NCBI GenBank assembly: GCA_017528205.1
Contig: JAFXPE010000036.1
Coordinates: 1-52,110 of the forward strand
Reading direction: 5' to 3'
DNA: 52,110 nucleotides
Source: Alphaproteobacteria bacterium
GTDB lineage: Bacteria; Pseudomonadota; Alphaproteobacteria; RF32; CAG-239
This document shows positions 1 to 8,474 of the stretch, one piece after another (positions within the stretch are counted from its first letter, which is position 1; every line of letters starts with the position of its first letter). The position numbers and the translations under genes were made by a program. A model generated the notes under the pieces. That model was not told the DNA's origin. It saw only the letters and a list, made by a program, of their open reading frames with translations, and searched no databases.

Positions 1-120
1 GCGCTTACGCTACCTCGCTTGCCGGGTAACTTCGCCTCTTGCGCTGAAAAAATACCATTAAAGGCATTTTTTCATGCGCGAGCCCACATTGCCATGGCAA
101 TATGGCTTCAAGCCCTAGGT
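1..120. repeat. Intergenic repeat module next to tRNA-Glu
   Basis: No gene seen. The first ~48 bases (GCGCTTACGCTACCT, then AACTTCGCC and CTTGCG) match the stretch at about 51989-52030, so this is a copy of the GC-rich module found beside tRNA ends in this genome. It lies downstream of tRNA-Glu and its terminator, as the comparable modules do at 36471-36553 and 51864-52078. Confidence 0.5.
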
Positions 121-165
121 CACCAATAAAAAAAACACCCACAAAGGGTGCTTATTTTATTGGTG
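121..165 (-). terminator. Rho-independent terminator of tRNA-Glu
   Basis: On the minus strand a GC core (GCACCC/GGGTG) is followed by a run of eight T. The hairpin is extended by an outer stem, CACCAATAAAA pairing with TTTTATTGGTG, whose 5' arm starts in the tRNA's own CCA end. The same design recurs at 36580-36623 and 51805-51849. Confidence 0.8.
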
Positions 166-235
166 ATCCCAACGGGACTCGAACCCATATTGCCACCGTG
201 AAAGGGTGATGTCCTAACCATTAGACGATGGGACC
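161..235 (-). tRNA. tRNA-Glu (anticodon TTC)
   Basis: Reads on the minus strand as a 75-nt cloverleaf. The acceptor GGTCCCA pairs with TGGGATC with one G-U pair, followed by discriminator A and an encoded CCA. The anticodon loop CTTTCAC gives TTC, and the T-loop is GGTTCGAGTCC. Glu identity follows from the anticodon and the typical CCTTTCACGG arm. Its 3' end is embedded in the terminator hairpin. Confidence 0.95.
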
Positions 236-362
236 ACATTTTGTGAACACTCGCATATATACCGATATTTTTTGCAAACGTCAAGAACTTTTTTGCATTT
301 TTATATTTTTTTTTGCAAACGGCAATCCGCCGGAATTTTTGTCTCAATTTTCCGGCAGATTA

Positions 363-965
363 TCACTCTGACGAGCGGCGTTCCAACACAGTTAATCCTG
401 CCATATAAGTATTAAACATAATTTGGCAGATATTTTCTTCTTTGGCCTTAGAAAGCGGCTCTAAAACGTCTTTAGCCAAAAACGCGCTCAAAGCAAACAC
501 GCACAGCCACAAAACCTGCGACGAAAGCAAGCGCTCCGGCCGCTCCATTTCCGGCACGGTTTTACTCAGCGTTTTATTGATGTGCGATAAAATTTTCACC
601 ACCACCCGCAAATAATAAAACGAATATTCGCGTTTCGGGTGCGTCAAATGAAAGTTATACAGCAAAAACCACAAATTTTTGTTTTTCAGCACAAAATCCA
701 CAAAACTTTGCAACAAAGCATTGGCGTCAACAAACGGCTCGCCGGTTTCTGGCACTTTTTCGAGTGTTGAAGACAGCACTTTCAAAGTCATAAAATTTTG
801 AATTATCACAAAATTATCCATATTGGAAAATTGATTGTAAATTGCCCCGACCGAGCACCCCGAAGCCTCGGAAAGTTTGCGCACGGTGAGCGCTTCTGTG
901 CCCTTTTCGCACACAATTTTCCGCCCTATACCTATCAATAAATCCTGTATATTTCCTTTTTCCAT
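363..965 (-). CDS. TetR/AcrR-family transcriptional regulator
   Basis: About 200 aa, the usual size of TetR regulators. The N-terminal ~50 residues form the DNA-binding domain: a first helix (LLIGIGRKIVCEKG), then a helix-turn-helix ending in CSVGAIYNQFSNMDNF, the typical position of the family's G-xx-Y-x-F motif. The remaining ~150 residues are helical and would hold the ligand and dimer domain, whose ligand cannot be told from sequence. I prefer the ATG at 965; a TTG ten codons upstream also keeps the frame. It diverges from the acidic secreted protein at 1076, so it could act on the shared 110-bp intergenic region. Confidence 0.85.
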   Translation of the reverse strand: MEKGNIQDLLIGIGRKIVCEKGTEALTVRKLSEASGCSVGAIYNQFSNMDNFVIIQNFMTLKVLSSTLEKVPETGEPFVDANALLQSFVDFVLKNKNLWFLLYNFHLTHPKREYSFYYLRVVVKILSHINKTLSKTVPEMERPERLLSSQVLWLCVFALSAFLAKDVLEPLSKAKEENICQIMFNTYMAGLTVLERRSSE

Positions 966-1075
966 TTTTACTGAAAACTTTTTGCAATTTAACAAATTAT
1001 TTGTACTTTTGATGTAAGATAGCGCAAAGAGAACAATCTTTCAATTTATTTTTTTTGTTATCAAAGGAATATTTT

Positions 1076-2770
1076 ATGAAAAAATTTGTGTTTGCCTTTT
1101 GCCTGTTTTTTCCCTCGATATTAGCCTCTGACTGCTATGCTCAGCTTGATTTGGACGAGCTTATGGAAACGGCCAAAGCCGAAGACGCGGCGGAAAATTC
1201 GGCCAAGGAAACCGCAACCGTTGCCACGGCAATCGAAGACGCGGCGGAAAATTCTGCCAAAGAAACCGTATCCGAAGATGCGAGCTCTGCTCTGCAGGCC
1301 GAAACCGACGATTTTGAAAAATCCCTTGATGACTTATTTGCCGACGACATGAACGCCGTAATCGGCGATGAAAAACCGGAAGAAAAGGCCGCAGATGAGG
1401 CCTTGCCGGAAGAAAAAGCCGAGGAATTACCGACGGCCGAAAAGGAAGCTGACACTATTGCCGATACAGCACCGGAAAATGCCGATAATGAGCCGGTTTT
1501 AAAAGACGACGAGGCAAATGCCGATGCGAAAAACCAAGACGAAAACAAGGCAGAGGAAACTGCGGCCGAAGAAACAGAAAGCGTAGCAACCGGTGAAACA
1601 GAAGCCCAATCCGCTCCGACAGATGAAAAGACCGCCACCGATAGCGCCAATGAAGAAGAAATTGATATTTTCGCCGATGACGAGGTTGGTGATTTGTTTG
1701 ATGAACCTACCCCAAATAAAGATGAAAAAGCCGACGAGCCGCAAGATGCCGCCGATGTTCTGCCGATAGATTCGGAAAACGCCAATCAGGCAAACAAAGA
1801 TGATTTTATGGACGATTACTTTGAAGATTTGGAAGAACAAAAACAGCGTGACGAAACGGCATACAAGGCCCAAAAAGATGCCTTGCGTCTGATTTCCGAC
1901 GAACCGCAAGTCGTTACCTTAAAGGACGAGCAATGCCTGAGCCTGCGTGAAGCTAATCAAAAGCGCAAAGAAATGGAAAAACAGCTTAAAGCGGCTAAGG
2001 CCAAGCAACCGCCTTTGGCCAAACCGGCCGCTTTTATAGCGGAAAAGACCGACACTCCGGAAGATGACAGCGAAAACGAAGAAACCGCTAAAACAACTGA
2101 AAATCCAAAAGTTGAAACTGCGAATGAACCGGAATCGACTTTTACGGTGGAAGCTCCTTTCGGCTTGCGTTGGAACGCCGGCAAAGAAGAAATAGAGGCC
2201 ATGGGTTTTGCCACAGCTCCGGCGGAAATGGATAACTATCAAGGCGTTTATGTGGTGCGCAATCCGCAACAGCCTCAAAAAACTTTCACTCTGGTAACAG
2301 CAGTCTTCGGCACCCAAAATCACTTGCAAGCGATTTATGCTCAAAGTCAGCCGCAAGATGACACGCCGCAGGCCGAAAAAGTGTTGAAACTTTATCATCA
2401 ATATTACGATGCCCTAAAGCAAAAATACGGTAACGACAAGGAGCATTTTATACCTAATATGCAAACCATTGTGGAGGAACAAAAAGCAGTTGCCGCCGAA
2501 AACAGCGACGCCGCTCCGGCAGAAAACGCAGAAATCGAAGAAGATACAACACCTGCGAATAACGGCATCGGTAACGATAATTTCTTAAACGAGTTAAAAG
2601 AAGAAAAAGCCGCCCTTTTCGCCACCTTCAACGATGACAACGTAAAAGTAACGCTTACGGTTTTGGCAGATGAAAAAGGCAAAAGCTACATAACTCTGGA
2701 TTATGAAAATACATATGTGACCCAAAATGAACAAAGCGCCAATTTTGATGCTTTGCTCAACGATTTATAG
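1076..2770 (+). CDS. Secreted acidic Ala/Glu/Asp-rich protein, unknown function
   Basis: 564 aa. A signal peptide (MKKFVFAFCLFF to a likely cut after CYA) precedes about 340 residues that are almost entirely A, E, D, N, T and K, with repeated AAENSAKET-like units at residues ~30-60. A better-ordered C-terminal half (~365-564) includes an FTVEAPFGLRWNAG segment. A Shine-Dalgarno site (AAAGGA) lies 6 bases before the ATG at 1076, which I prefer over an upstream in-frame ATG at 1055. The protein is likely periplasmic or surface-exposed, with a long disordered acidic linker. I do not recognise the C-terminal domain. It lies 9 bases before the Mur ligase gene, so the two are probably co-transcribed, which hints at the cell envelope without proving it. 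Confidence 0.75.
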   Translation: MKKFVFAFCLFFPSILASDCYAQLDLDELMETAKAEDAAENSAKETATVATAIEDAAENSAKETVSEDASSALQAETDDFEKSLDDLFADDMNAVIGDEKPEEKAADEALPEEKAEELPTAEKEADTIADTAPENADNEPVLKDDEANADAKNQDENKAEETAAEETESVATGETEAQSAPTDEKTATDSANEEEIDIFADDEVGDLFDEPTPNKDEKADEPQDAADVLPIDSENANQANKDDFMDDYFEDLEEQKQRDETAYKAQKDALRLISDEPQVVTLKDEQCLSLREANQKRKEMEKQLKAAKAKQPPLAKPAAFIAEKTDTPEDDSENEETAKTTENPKVETANEPESTFTVEAPFGLRWNAGKEEIEAMGFATAPAEMDNYQGVYVVRNPQQPQKTFTLVTAVFGTQNHLQAIYAQSQPQDDTPQAEKVLKLYHQYYDALKQKYGNDKEHFIPNMQTIVEEQKAVAAENSDAAPAENAEIEEDTTPANNGIGNDNFLNELKEEKAALFATFNDDNVKVTLTVLADEKGKSYITLDYENTYVTQNEQSANFDALLNDL

Positions 2771-2779
2771 GAGAAAAAA

Positions 2780-4144
2780 ATGGTAAAAGTCAGTTTTTGC
2801 GGAATTTCAGGCAGCGGAATGAGCTCGTTGGCGCAGATTCTTAAACTTTCCGGTTATGACGTCAGCGGTTCCGACCGCAATTTTGACTTAGGCCGTGACT
2901 TACACATCAAAGAAGCTATGGAAAAAATGGGCATAACCATTTATCCGCAAGACGGCTCCGGCATCAACAGCGGTCTGCAATGGCTGTGCGCCTCAACCGC
3001 CGTTGAAGATACCATTCCGGACATCAAAACCGCCAAAGAAAAAAACATTCCGGTCATTACCCGTCCGCAACTTTTATCGGAAATTTTCAACTCCTATCCT
3101 TACGGCATCGCGGTTGGCGGCACCAGCGGCAAAACCACCACCACGGCGATGATCGGCTATATTTTGGACAAGGCAGATAAAAAGCCGTGCATGGTCAACG
3201 GAGGCCTTTTGCGTGATTATGAAGAAAAAAGCGCCATTCCCAATATAATTTACAACCACGGCAACATTTGCGTGGTAGAGGCCGACGAAAGCAACGGCAG
3301 TATTGACTTATACAATCCGTATATTGCGCTGATTACCAACATTTCCGCCGACCATAAAACGCTGGAAGAACTCTCGACCATGTTTCAAAACTTTGCCAAT
3401 CGCGCCAAACGCAGCATCATTGTCAACGACGACTATGACCTTTGCCGCAAACTGACGCACACCAAGCCGTGCCTGACTTTTTCCGTTAAAAATCACGAAG
3501 CAGATTTTTACGCTACCGACATCAAACCTTTGCCGAACGGCACCCAATATGATTTCAACGGCACGACCTATACTTTGAACTTAATCGGTGAATTTAACGT
3601 GGCCAACGCTTTGGCCGCCATTGCCGCTTGTTCCGAAATGGGAGTGGATACTCATACCGCCGCCACCATTTTGCAAGATTTTCACGGCACCAAGCGTCGT
3701 TTGGAAGTTATCGGGCAAAAGAACGACATAACCGTTATTGACGATTTCGCCCACAATCCGGACAAGGTTAAATCTTCCGTACGCGCCTTGCGCAAATATG
3801 ACGGCCGCCTGATTATAATGTTTCAACCGCACGGATTTGGCCCGATGCGCTCACTCGGCAAAGAAATTATGGCCGAATTTGTAGAAAATATGGACGATGA
3901 TGACATTTTGATTATGCCGGAAATTTTCTTTGTCGGAGGCACGGTAACCAAAGACATTTCCTCAGCCGATTTAATCAAACACGCCAAGAGTTTGGGCAAG
4001 AAAAAAGCTTATTTTGTAAAGGATAAAGCCGCCGCCCTCAAAAAAATCACCAAACTGGCAAAATCCGGCGACCGCATTGTTATTATGGGCGCGCGTGACA
4101 ACACCCTAACCGATTTATGCCGACAAATTTTGGAGAACATTTAA
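2780..4144 (+). CDS. Mur ligase family protein (MurC/Mpl-like)
   Basis: 454 aa, close to Mpl (about 457). Mur ligases join amino acids or peptides to UDP-MurNAc using ATP. Visible motifs: N-terminal Rossmann GISGSGMSSLA and SGSD, the ATP-binding loop GGTSGKTTTT (~residues 111-120), the metal/ATP region VVEADES, the ISADH segment, and HGTKRRLEVIG with DDFAHNP in the C-terminal domain. It is followed without a gap by an LD-carboxypeptidase, the enzyme that makes the tripeptide Mpl re-attaches to UDP-MurNAc, so peptidoglycan recycling is the best inference. Sequence alone does not exclude a MurC-type L-alanine ligase, but a lone copy outside a division cluster favours the recycling role. Shine-Dalgarno GGAGAA precedes the start. 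Confidence 0.85.
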   Translation: MVKVSFCGISGSGMSSLAQILKLSGYDVSGSDRNFDLGRDLHIKEAMEKMGITIYPQDGSGINSGLQWLCASTAVEDTIPDIKTAKEKNIPVITRPQLLSEIFNSYPYGIAVGGTSGKTTTTAMIGYILDKADKKPCMVNGGLLRDYEEKSAIPNIIYNHGNICVVEADESNGSIDLYNPYIALITNISADHKTLEELSTMFQNFANRAKRSIIVNDDYDLCRKLTHTKPCLTFSVKNHEADFYATDIKPLPNGTQYDFNGTTYTLNLIGEFNVANALAAIAACSEMGVDTHTAATILQDFHGTKRRLEVIGQKNDITVIDDFAHNPDKVKSSVRALRKYDGRLIIMFQPHGFGPMRSLGKEIMAEFVENMDDDDILIMPEIFFVGGTVTKDISSADLIKHAKSLGKKKAYFVKDKAAALKKITKLAKSGDRIVIMGARDNTLTDLCRQILENI

Positions 4145-5035
4145 ATGCAACCGATTAAAACTGGAGATAAAGTGGCAATTATCGCTCCTTGCGGCCAAAT
4201 CGGCGAGATGAGCAAAATCGCTCCGGCCGTGGAATATCTGAAAAGCCTCGGTTTACAGCCGGTTGCGGGTGAACATCTTTTATGCGTTAACCGCTATATG
4301 GCAGGCACCGATGAACAACGCGCCGCCGACATTAACGCCGCTTTTGCCGATGATGAAATCAAAGCTGTTTTTTGTGTGCGTGCCGCGGCCGGCGGTTTGC
4401 GCGTGTTGCCGTATCTTGATTATGACTTGATAAAGCGCAACCCCAAGCCGTTTATCGGCTTTTGCGATAACGCTTCCGTACAACTGGCGCTGTGGCAAAA
4501 ATGCGGCCTTGTTTCTTATAACGGTTTCGTGCTGACCTACGATTTTAAAGACGGTGCTTTGGATTCTTTAATTAAAGAAGACTTGGAAAAACTTTTGCAA
4601 GGCAAAATTTTTACCGTTGTTTCCGGTCAAAACCTGCGCTCCGGAGTGGCAAAAGGCAAGCTCATCTGCTCTAACCTGACAACGTTGTTACGCTTGGCCG
4701 GAACACCGTATTTTCCTGACTTAAGCGACAAAATCTTACTCATTGAAGACATCAACGAGCGCGTATATCGCCTGGATTTAATGTTGCAACAACTTAAGCT
4801 TCAGCCGTCGTTTAAGCACCTCAAAGGCATTATTTTCGGACAATTTACCAACTCGCAAACCGATGATGAAGACGGCTCGGTTGCCGATTGCGTGCAAGAC
4901 TTTTTGAGCCATACGAACTTGCCGGCAATTACCGATTTTAACTTCGGTCACACCAAATCTCGTCACGTTTTACCGTTGGGTGCCGAAGTAGAAATGAACG
5001 CCGATAAGACCGAATTAAAAATTTTGCGCTATTAA
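4145..5035 (+). CDS. ldcA: LD-carboxypeptidase, peptidase family S66 (Cys at nucleophile position)
   Basis: 296 aa, normal for the family. LdcA removes the terminal D-Ala from cytosolic murein tetrapeptides during wall recycling. The fold markers are present: VAIIAPCG at the start, the segment leading to GFCDNAS (residues 105-111), the Glu of LLIEDINERVYRLD (E201) and the His of FNFGHTKSRHVLPLG (H269). These match the family's Ser-Glu-His triad, but the expected Ser of the G-x-SD motif is Cys107 here (codon TGC at 4463-4465). The start codon follows directly after the stop of the Mur ligase gene, so translation is likely coupled. The 3' end overlaps the convergent metallopeptidase gene by 21 bp. 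Confidence 0.88.
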   Translation: MQPIKTGDKVAIIAPCGQIGEMSKIAPAVEYLKSLGLQPVAGEHLLCVNRYMAGTDEQRAADINAAFADDEIKAVFCVRAAAGGLRVLPYLDYDLIKRNPKPFIGFCDNASVQLALWQKCGLVSYNGFVLTYDFKDGALDSLIKEDLEKLLQGKIFTVVSGQNLRSGVAKGKLICSNLTTLLRLAGTPYFPDLSDKILLIEDINERVYRLDLMLQQLKLQPSFKHLKGIIFGQFTNSQTDDEDGSVADCVQDFLSHTNLPAITDFNFGHTKSRHVLPLGAEVEMNADKTELKILRY

Positions 5036-5698
5036 ATCACACAACTTATTGAAATTATCGATATTGAGCTTGGTAACCAGGCGCAAATAAATATCGACAC
5101 CTTCCCACAATTTGCTGGTAAATGCTAGCATAATACCCGTAGTGTATAAATTTGCCCCGATAATAAATATAATCGAAAAGCCATATCCTTCCCTTATAAT
5201 ATCCGTCTGCTTAGGGTGCGTCTGGTCCAAAACCGCGGCTCCGTAATAAGCAATCAAATACCCGAAAACGCCATAAACCAACCAATGATCGCCGCTAATG
5301 CGCAACAACCACGGCATAATCAGCATATAAAAAAACGCAAACAGCGGAAAAAAGTATGGCGACAGCGTAATCAACCAGTTGCCGCCCCCCATTAAGCGCA
5401 TAGAGCCGCCGCTGCCGTCGGGATTAAGGCGAATCCGTCCGGCGTCGTGAAAGGTTAAATAGGCAAACAGCGTGTGTGTCAACTCGTGCGAAATAATTTG
5501 CATTGTTTTGCAATTATTGTATCCCGCCATCAAAATCGTCAGCACATAAAACCCGATTCCGCCGCCCAACGCAAAAAAATTACGCGACATAAAATTAAAA
5601 TAATCAAAAGAACGCAACAACGCCGGAATGGACAATAACAAATACAAGGCCACCGGCCATTTGATAATTTTAAATATATAATCGATAAAGCGCGCCAT
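5015..5698 (-). CDS. Membrane zinc metallopeptidase-like protein with HExxH (M50-like)
   Basis: 227 aa with about four to five hydrophobic segments (~14-28, 44-60, 105-128, 140-156, 172-192). HELTH at residues 71-75 fits the zinc-binding HExxH motif of intramembrane or membrane metallopeptidases, placed just after a membrane helix as in M50-type proteins. The second zinc ligand typical of M50 (an NPDG/NxxPxxxLDG motif) is not obvious: a single NPDGSG at ~92-97 lies too early to be the usual one. Assignment to a peptidase is therefore moderate and no substrate can be named. It is transcribed toward ldcA and overlaps its 3' end. Confidence 0.6.
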   Translation of the reverse strand: MARFIDYIFKIIKWPVALYLLLSIPALLRSFDYFNFMSRNFFALGGGIGFYVLTILMAGYNNCKTMQIISHELTHTLFAYLTFHDAGRIRLNPDGSGGSMRLMGGGNWLITLSPYFFPLFAFFYMLIMPWLLRISGDHWLVYGVFGYLIAYYGAAVLDQTHPKQTDIIREGYGFSIIFIIGANLYTTGIMLAFTSKLWEGVDIYLRLVTKLNIDNFNKLCDLIAQNF

Positions 5699-5778
5699 TA
5701 TTTGTTTCCTTATTATATAAATATTAACCTAAATATCCTAAAATTCCCCTAACACCAAACAAGCATACGGAGGCTCTT

Positions 5779-6075
5779 ATGGCAATAGATGTGAACAAAT
5801 ATGATTTTTTAATCAGCGACGAAAATGAAGTTATGCTGTTATTGTACGCGCGTGATATTGCACCGGAAGAGCCGGTTGTTCGCTTAAATTCGGAACAAAA
5901 AACCATCGAGCTGTATCGTCGCCGTGACGATGCCTTTACGTTGGAAAACGTTGAAGACCAGATTTTTACTCTCTTGAAAGACGAACCAAACTTGCTGGTT
6001 TGCGAAATATATCCGACCGACAATCCGGACGAAACCGAGATTGTTTACACCTACGAAGCAACCATAGTTGAATAA
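5779..6075 (+). CDS. Small hypothetical acidic protein
   Basis: 98 aa, no signal peptide or membrane segment, acidic, with predicted alternating strands and a helix (TLENVEDQIFTLLKDE). A clear Shine-Dalgarno site (GGAGG at 5769-5773) supports the ATG at 5779. It stands alone between the divergent metallopeptidase gene and the His-rich secreted protein. I do not recognise the family. Confidence 0.7.
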   Translation: MAIDVNKYDFLISDENEVMLLLYARDIAPEEPVVRLNSEQKTIELYRRRDDAFTLENVEDQIFTLLKDEPNLLVCEIYPTDNPDETEIVYTYEATIVE

Positions 6076-6226
6076 ACATACCAAAAATCATAAAAATTTA
6101 TAAACGCAAAATCAATCATTTATAAAAATTTTTAATTATACATACCTGAATGTATATTTATTTTATTGCTTTTTTTCAAAATATGGTTTACATAAAAATT
6201 ATAAACACTTTTGAAGGAGATAAAAA

Positions 6227-6565
6227 ATGAAAAAGTTTATGTTTATATTGAGTTTTGCACTTGTATTCGCCCCGATGTTGGCCAACGCCGAAACAATCAT
6301 TGTGGTAGATAATGATAATATTGTTCGCCAACAAATTTATACTCAGCCGATGAGCCCGCAAGTTGTATATGCTCAACCGCAACAAGTAATAGTTCAACAG
6401 CCGCCGGTTGTGGTCAGAGAGCGCGCAACGCGCAACTATTATTACGATCCGGTAGCTACCGGCCTGTTGGTTGGCTTTACCGGTGCAGTAGTAGGTCATG
6501 CTTTGTTCGGTCATCACCATCATCACGGTGGTCATCATGGCGGACACCATCACCACAGACGTTAA
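6227..6565 (+). CDS. Secreted protein with His/Gly-rich C-terminal tail
   Basis: 112 aa. A signal peptide ends after MLANAE (cut near residue 22). The mature part has a Tyr/Val/Gln/Pro-rich stretch with QPQQVIVQQPPVVV, a short glycine-rich hydrophobic segment (GLLVGFTGAVVGHALFG) and a tail of about 17 residues made of His and Gly ending in HHHHRR. The tail could bind nickel, zinc or copper in the periplasm; that is inferred from composition only. Shine-Dalgarno GAAGGAG precedes the ATG, and a strong terminator follows. An ~150-bp AT-rich region upstream should hold its promoter. Confidence 0.8.
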   Translation: MKKFMFILSFALVFAPMLANAETIIVVDNDNIVRQQIYTQPMSPQVVYAQPQQVIVQQPPVVVRERATRNYYYDPVATGLLVGFTGAVVGHALFGHHHHHGGHHGGHHHHRR

Positions 6566-6595
6566 AAAGATTATCTATATTTCATGAAACCTCCG

Positions 6596-6623
6596 CCGCC
6601 GGCACTATGCCGGCGGTTTTCTT
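6596..6623 (+). terminator. Rho-independent terminator after the His-rich protein gene
   Basis: An 8-bp perfect GC stem (CCGCCGGC / GCCGGCGG) with loop ACTAT is followed by TTTTCTT, 30 bp after the stop codon. Confidence 0.9.
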
Positions 6624-6627
6624 CACT

Positions 6628-6855
6628 TTATTCAAATATAACTCTCATGTTTTTACCATAAAATTTAATGAGTTTGCGTACCATTCCGTAATTAAGATGA
6701 CGGCCGGTTTCTATGCCATCAATAATCCGCTCGGGAATATGGGTTTTGTTTTGTACCTGATGCAACAACAAACGTTTTTCCTGACGTATTTTCCACAATT
6801 CGTGTCCGATTTCTTTTTGAGTTTCCCTATCTACGAAATATTCATATTTTCCCAT
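6628..6855 (-). CDS. Small XRE/RodZ-like helix-turn-helix protein
   Basis: 75 aa. Residues ~15-62 fit a Cro/C1-type helix-turn-helix (IGHELWKIRQEKRLLLHQV, then KTHIPERIIDGIETGRHLNY). I start it at the ATG at 6855 because an AGGAG lies 8 bases upstream there. The same frame stays open to an ATG at 7038, but that stretch is the structured leader described separately. Alone, a domain this small would most likely act as a dimeric DNA-binding regulator. Its target is unknown. Confidence 0.7.
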   Translation of the reverse strand: MGKYEYFVDRETQKEIGHELWKIRQEKRLLLHQVQNKTHIPERIIDGIETGRHLNYGMVRKLIKFYGKNMRVIFE

Positions 6856-6881
6856 TGTTTGAACTCCTGATTTTGTTAATT

Positions 6882-7035
6882 TAAAAACAAAAACCACCTC
6901 AAATTCCTTCAAGGTGGGGAGTTCGAAACTGCAAACAGACAGTCCGGCGTATTCTGTATATTCCGCCGGCTCCCCGTTAAGAGGAGTTATTTTCTGTTTG
7001 GGAGTTTCGACACTCCACCGACGACCTCTCGTCGG
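6882..7035 (-). promoter_or_regulatory. Structured leader with exclusive hairpin and terminator, upstream of the HTH gene
   Basis: Several pairings are visible. (a) Perfect 7-bp hairpin 7018-7024/7029-7035 (CCGACGA/TCGTCGG). (b) Long-range stem: 6932-6938 with 6994-7000 (CAAACAG/CTGTTTG), 6923-6929 with 7004-7010 (TCGAAAC/GTTTCGA) and GGTGG..AGT at 6913-6922 with ACTCCACC at 7012-7019. (c) Inside it, 6944-6949/6964-6969 (CCGGCG/CGCCGG). (d) Terminator hairpin 6894-6899/6912-6917 (CCACCT/AGGTGG), followed on the minus strand by TTTTTGTTTTT. The long stem and the terminator both need 6913-6917, so they exclude each other, the layout of an attenuator or riboswitch. I match it to no known class. 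It may instead serve as the 3' end of the kinase operon upstream. Confidence 0.6.
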
Positions 7036-7079
7036 CAAAGATTATATTAAAGAATTAAGCTGAAAATGCAAGCAAAAAA

Positions 7080-8474
7080 TCAGCGCGCACCGACAAGCGA
7101 CACCGAAGAAATGGTATCACCCATGCCCACCAACGTTTTCGGTTTATCAACCAAAATTGTCGGCACCGCAATCAAATCCATATTTTCATACGTTGTCAAT
7201 CCGCTGACGACAAACTCCGGATTATGCAAAAAGTCAGCCAAATTCTGCAGATTATCGACAGCTCTTTGCCCTATTTCCTGCCCCTGCGCCCACAATAGAT
7301 TTTCGCTCTTTTCAATATTTCCCAAACCGGCTTTTGAAGCCGCCACGGTCGCCGCCAGCATCATACCGCGTTTTTCGGCCTCCGGCGTTATGGCAAAGTT
7401 TTTATCTTGCAAAGTCAGATACATACCGTAAAAATGCAGTTGCATTCGCGGTGTGTGAATTTTAGCCTTCAGTTCGAGCAAAATTTGCCACAAATCAGCG
7501 GCGTGTAAATCTTTTTTGATAAGCGCGGCAAACATTTGCGGATTAAGCACTTCCAGCGCGTCCAACGCCTCGCGGTCATTCATACCTACCGAATGAACCA
7601 ACGGCGCCAAATCGCGTAAAATTGCCAGCCTTACGGCTTTATCCTGCGTTGAGGCCAGTTCCAAATGAATAATTCCCTTCGGGCAAAGCCGTTTCCATTC
7701 GTTTATGAGCGGAATCGTGGCCGCAATACGTTCCAAACCGCCGCGCCCCGCCGTCAAATTATGATAGCCGGATAAAATCAAATAATCAAACCCGTTGCGG
7801 TTAAGATATTGCAAAAAACCGTCATTGATTTTAAGTTCAATATTGGCCGTATCATAAGTGGCAATAAAGCGATTGGCCTTAGGGCAAACATATTCGCCGT
7901 CGCCAAATTCAAAAACATCGCCGGCGTCAAACTCGATTATCCAATGCACCAGCGGTTCATCATTCTGCCGATTAAGCGCGCAAGCACAACAAGGTATGCC
8001 CTGCTCATCAACTGCCAGCAAATTTGGCATATTCAAAAACTGCTCGGCCTGCAACCGTGGGTGCGAATTGGTGTGGGCGCAAACTTTTTGCACTCCCAAA
8101 ACCGCCAAAACATTCGCCACAATTCCGGCCTGTCCGCCCATTTGCAAGCGGTCATACCTCAAATTGTCGCGCATCCATTCATAAATTTTTTTATCTTCAC
8201 AGAGCCACTCCTCGGCAATCCCTAAGGTAAAGCATTTAATAATGCCGCGCACCACATCGCGCGGAGTTTGCAAACGAGTTTTTTTATTTTGCAAATCCTC
8301 AAACGATAAACTCACCGATTTTGCCAACTTGGAAAGCCTTTTGCCGCTGATTTTTACCACCGCGTCAATATTGGTATTAAATGCCGTTGCCGCACATTTT
8401 ACCTCTTTAACGCGCTCCAACTGTGCCGGCACAATGTCATACGCTTGTTGCCATATTTTTTGTAAATCAGCCAT
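7080..8474 (-). CDS. ADP-dependent sugar kinase (glucokinase/phosphofructokinase family)
   Basis: 464 aa, the size of archaeal and animal ADP-dependent glucokinases. The family uses ADP to phosphorylate glucose or fructose-6-phosphate in a ribokinase-like fold. Visible hallmarks: NTNID (33-37) in the sugar-binding lobe, GGQAG (113-117), the metal-binding NxxE motif as NDRE (299-302) and the catalytic GxGD motif as GMGD (450-453). The split between glucokinase and phosphofructokinase cannot be decided by eye. Its ATG overlaps the stop of the mitofilin-like gene (TAATG), so translation is coupled. The family is mostly archaeal and eukaryotic, so its place in a bacterial operon is notable. Confidence 0.82.
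   Translation of the reverse strand: MADLQKIWQQAYDIVPAQLERVKEVKCAATAFNTNIDAVVKISGKRLSKLAKSVSLSFEDLQNKKTRLQTPRDVVRGIIKCFTLGIAEEWLCEDKKIYEWMRDNLRYDRLQMGGQAGIVANVLAVLGVQKVCAHTNSHPRLQAEQFLNMPNLLAVDEQGIPCCACALNRQNDEPLVHWIIEFDAGDVFEFGDGEYVCPKANRFIATYDTANIELKINDGFLQYLNRNGFDYLILSGYHNLTAGRGGLERIAATIPLINEWKRLCPKGIIHLELASTQDKAVRLAILRDLAPLVHSVGMNDREALDALEVLNPQMFAALIKKDLHAADLWQILLELKAKIHTPRMQLHFYGMYLTLQDKNFAITPEAEKRGMMLAATVAASKAGLGNIEKSENLLWAQGQEIGQRAVDNLQNLADFLHNPEFVVSGLTTYENMDLIAVPTILVDKPKTLVGMGDTISSVSLVGAR

Noticed and set aside
1141..1785. Ser/Ala-rich frame opposite the acidic secreted protein
   Set aside because: Composition is the direct complement of Glu/Ala codons; no ribosome site.
6856..7038. 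Longer form of the HTH protein starting at 7038
   Set aside because: The extra 61 residues are encoded by the structured leader and have no domain; a good ribosome site lies before the ATG at 6855. It is kept only as an alternative (in-frame palindromic element).
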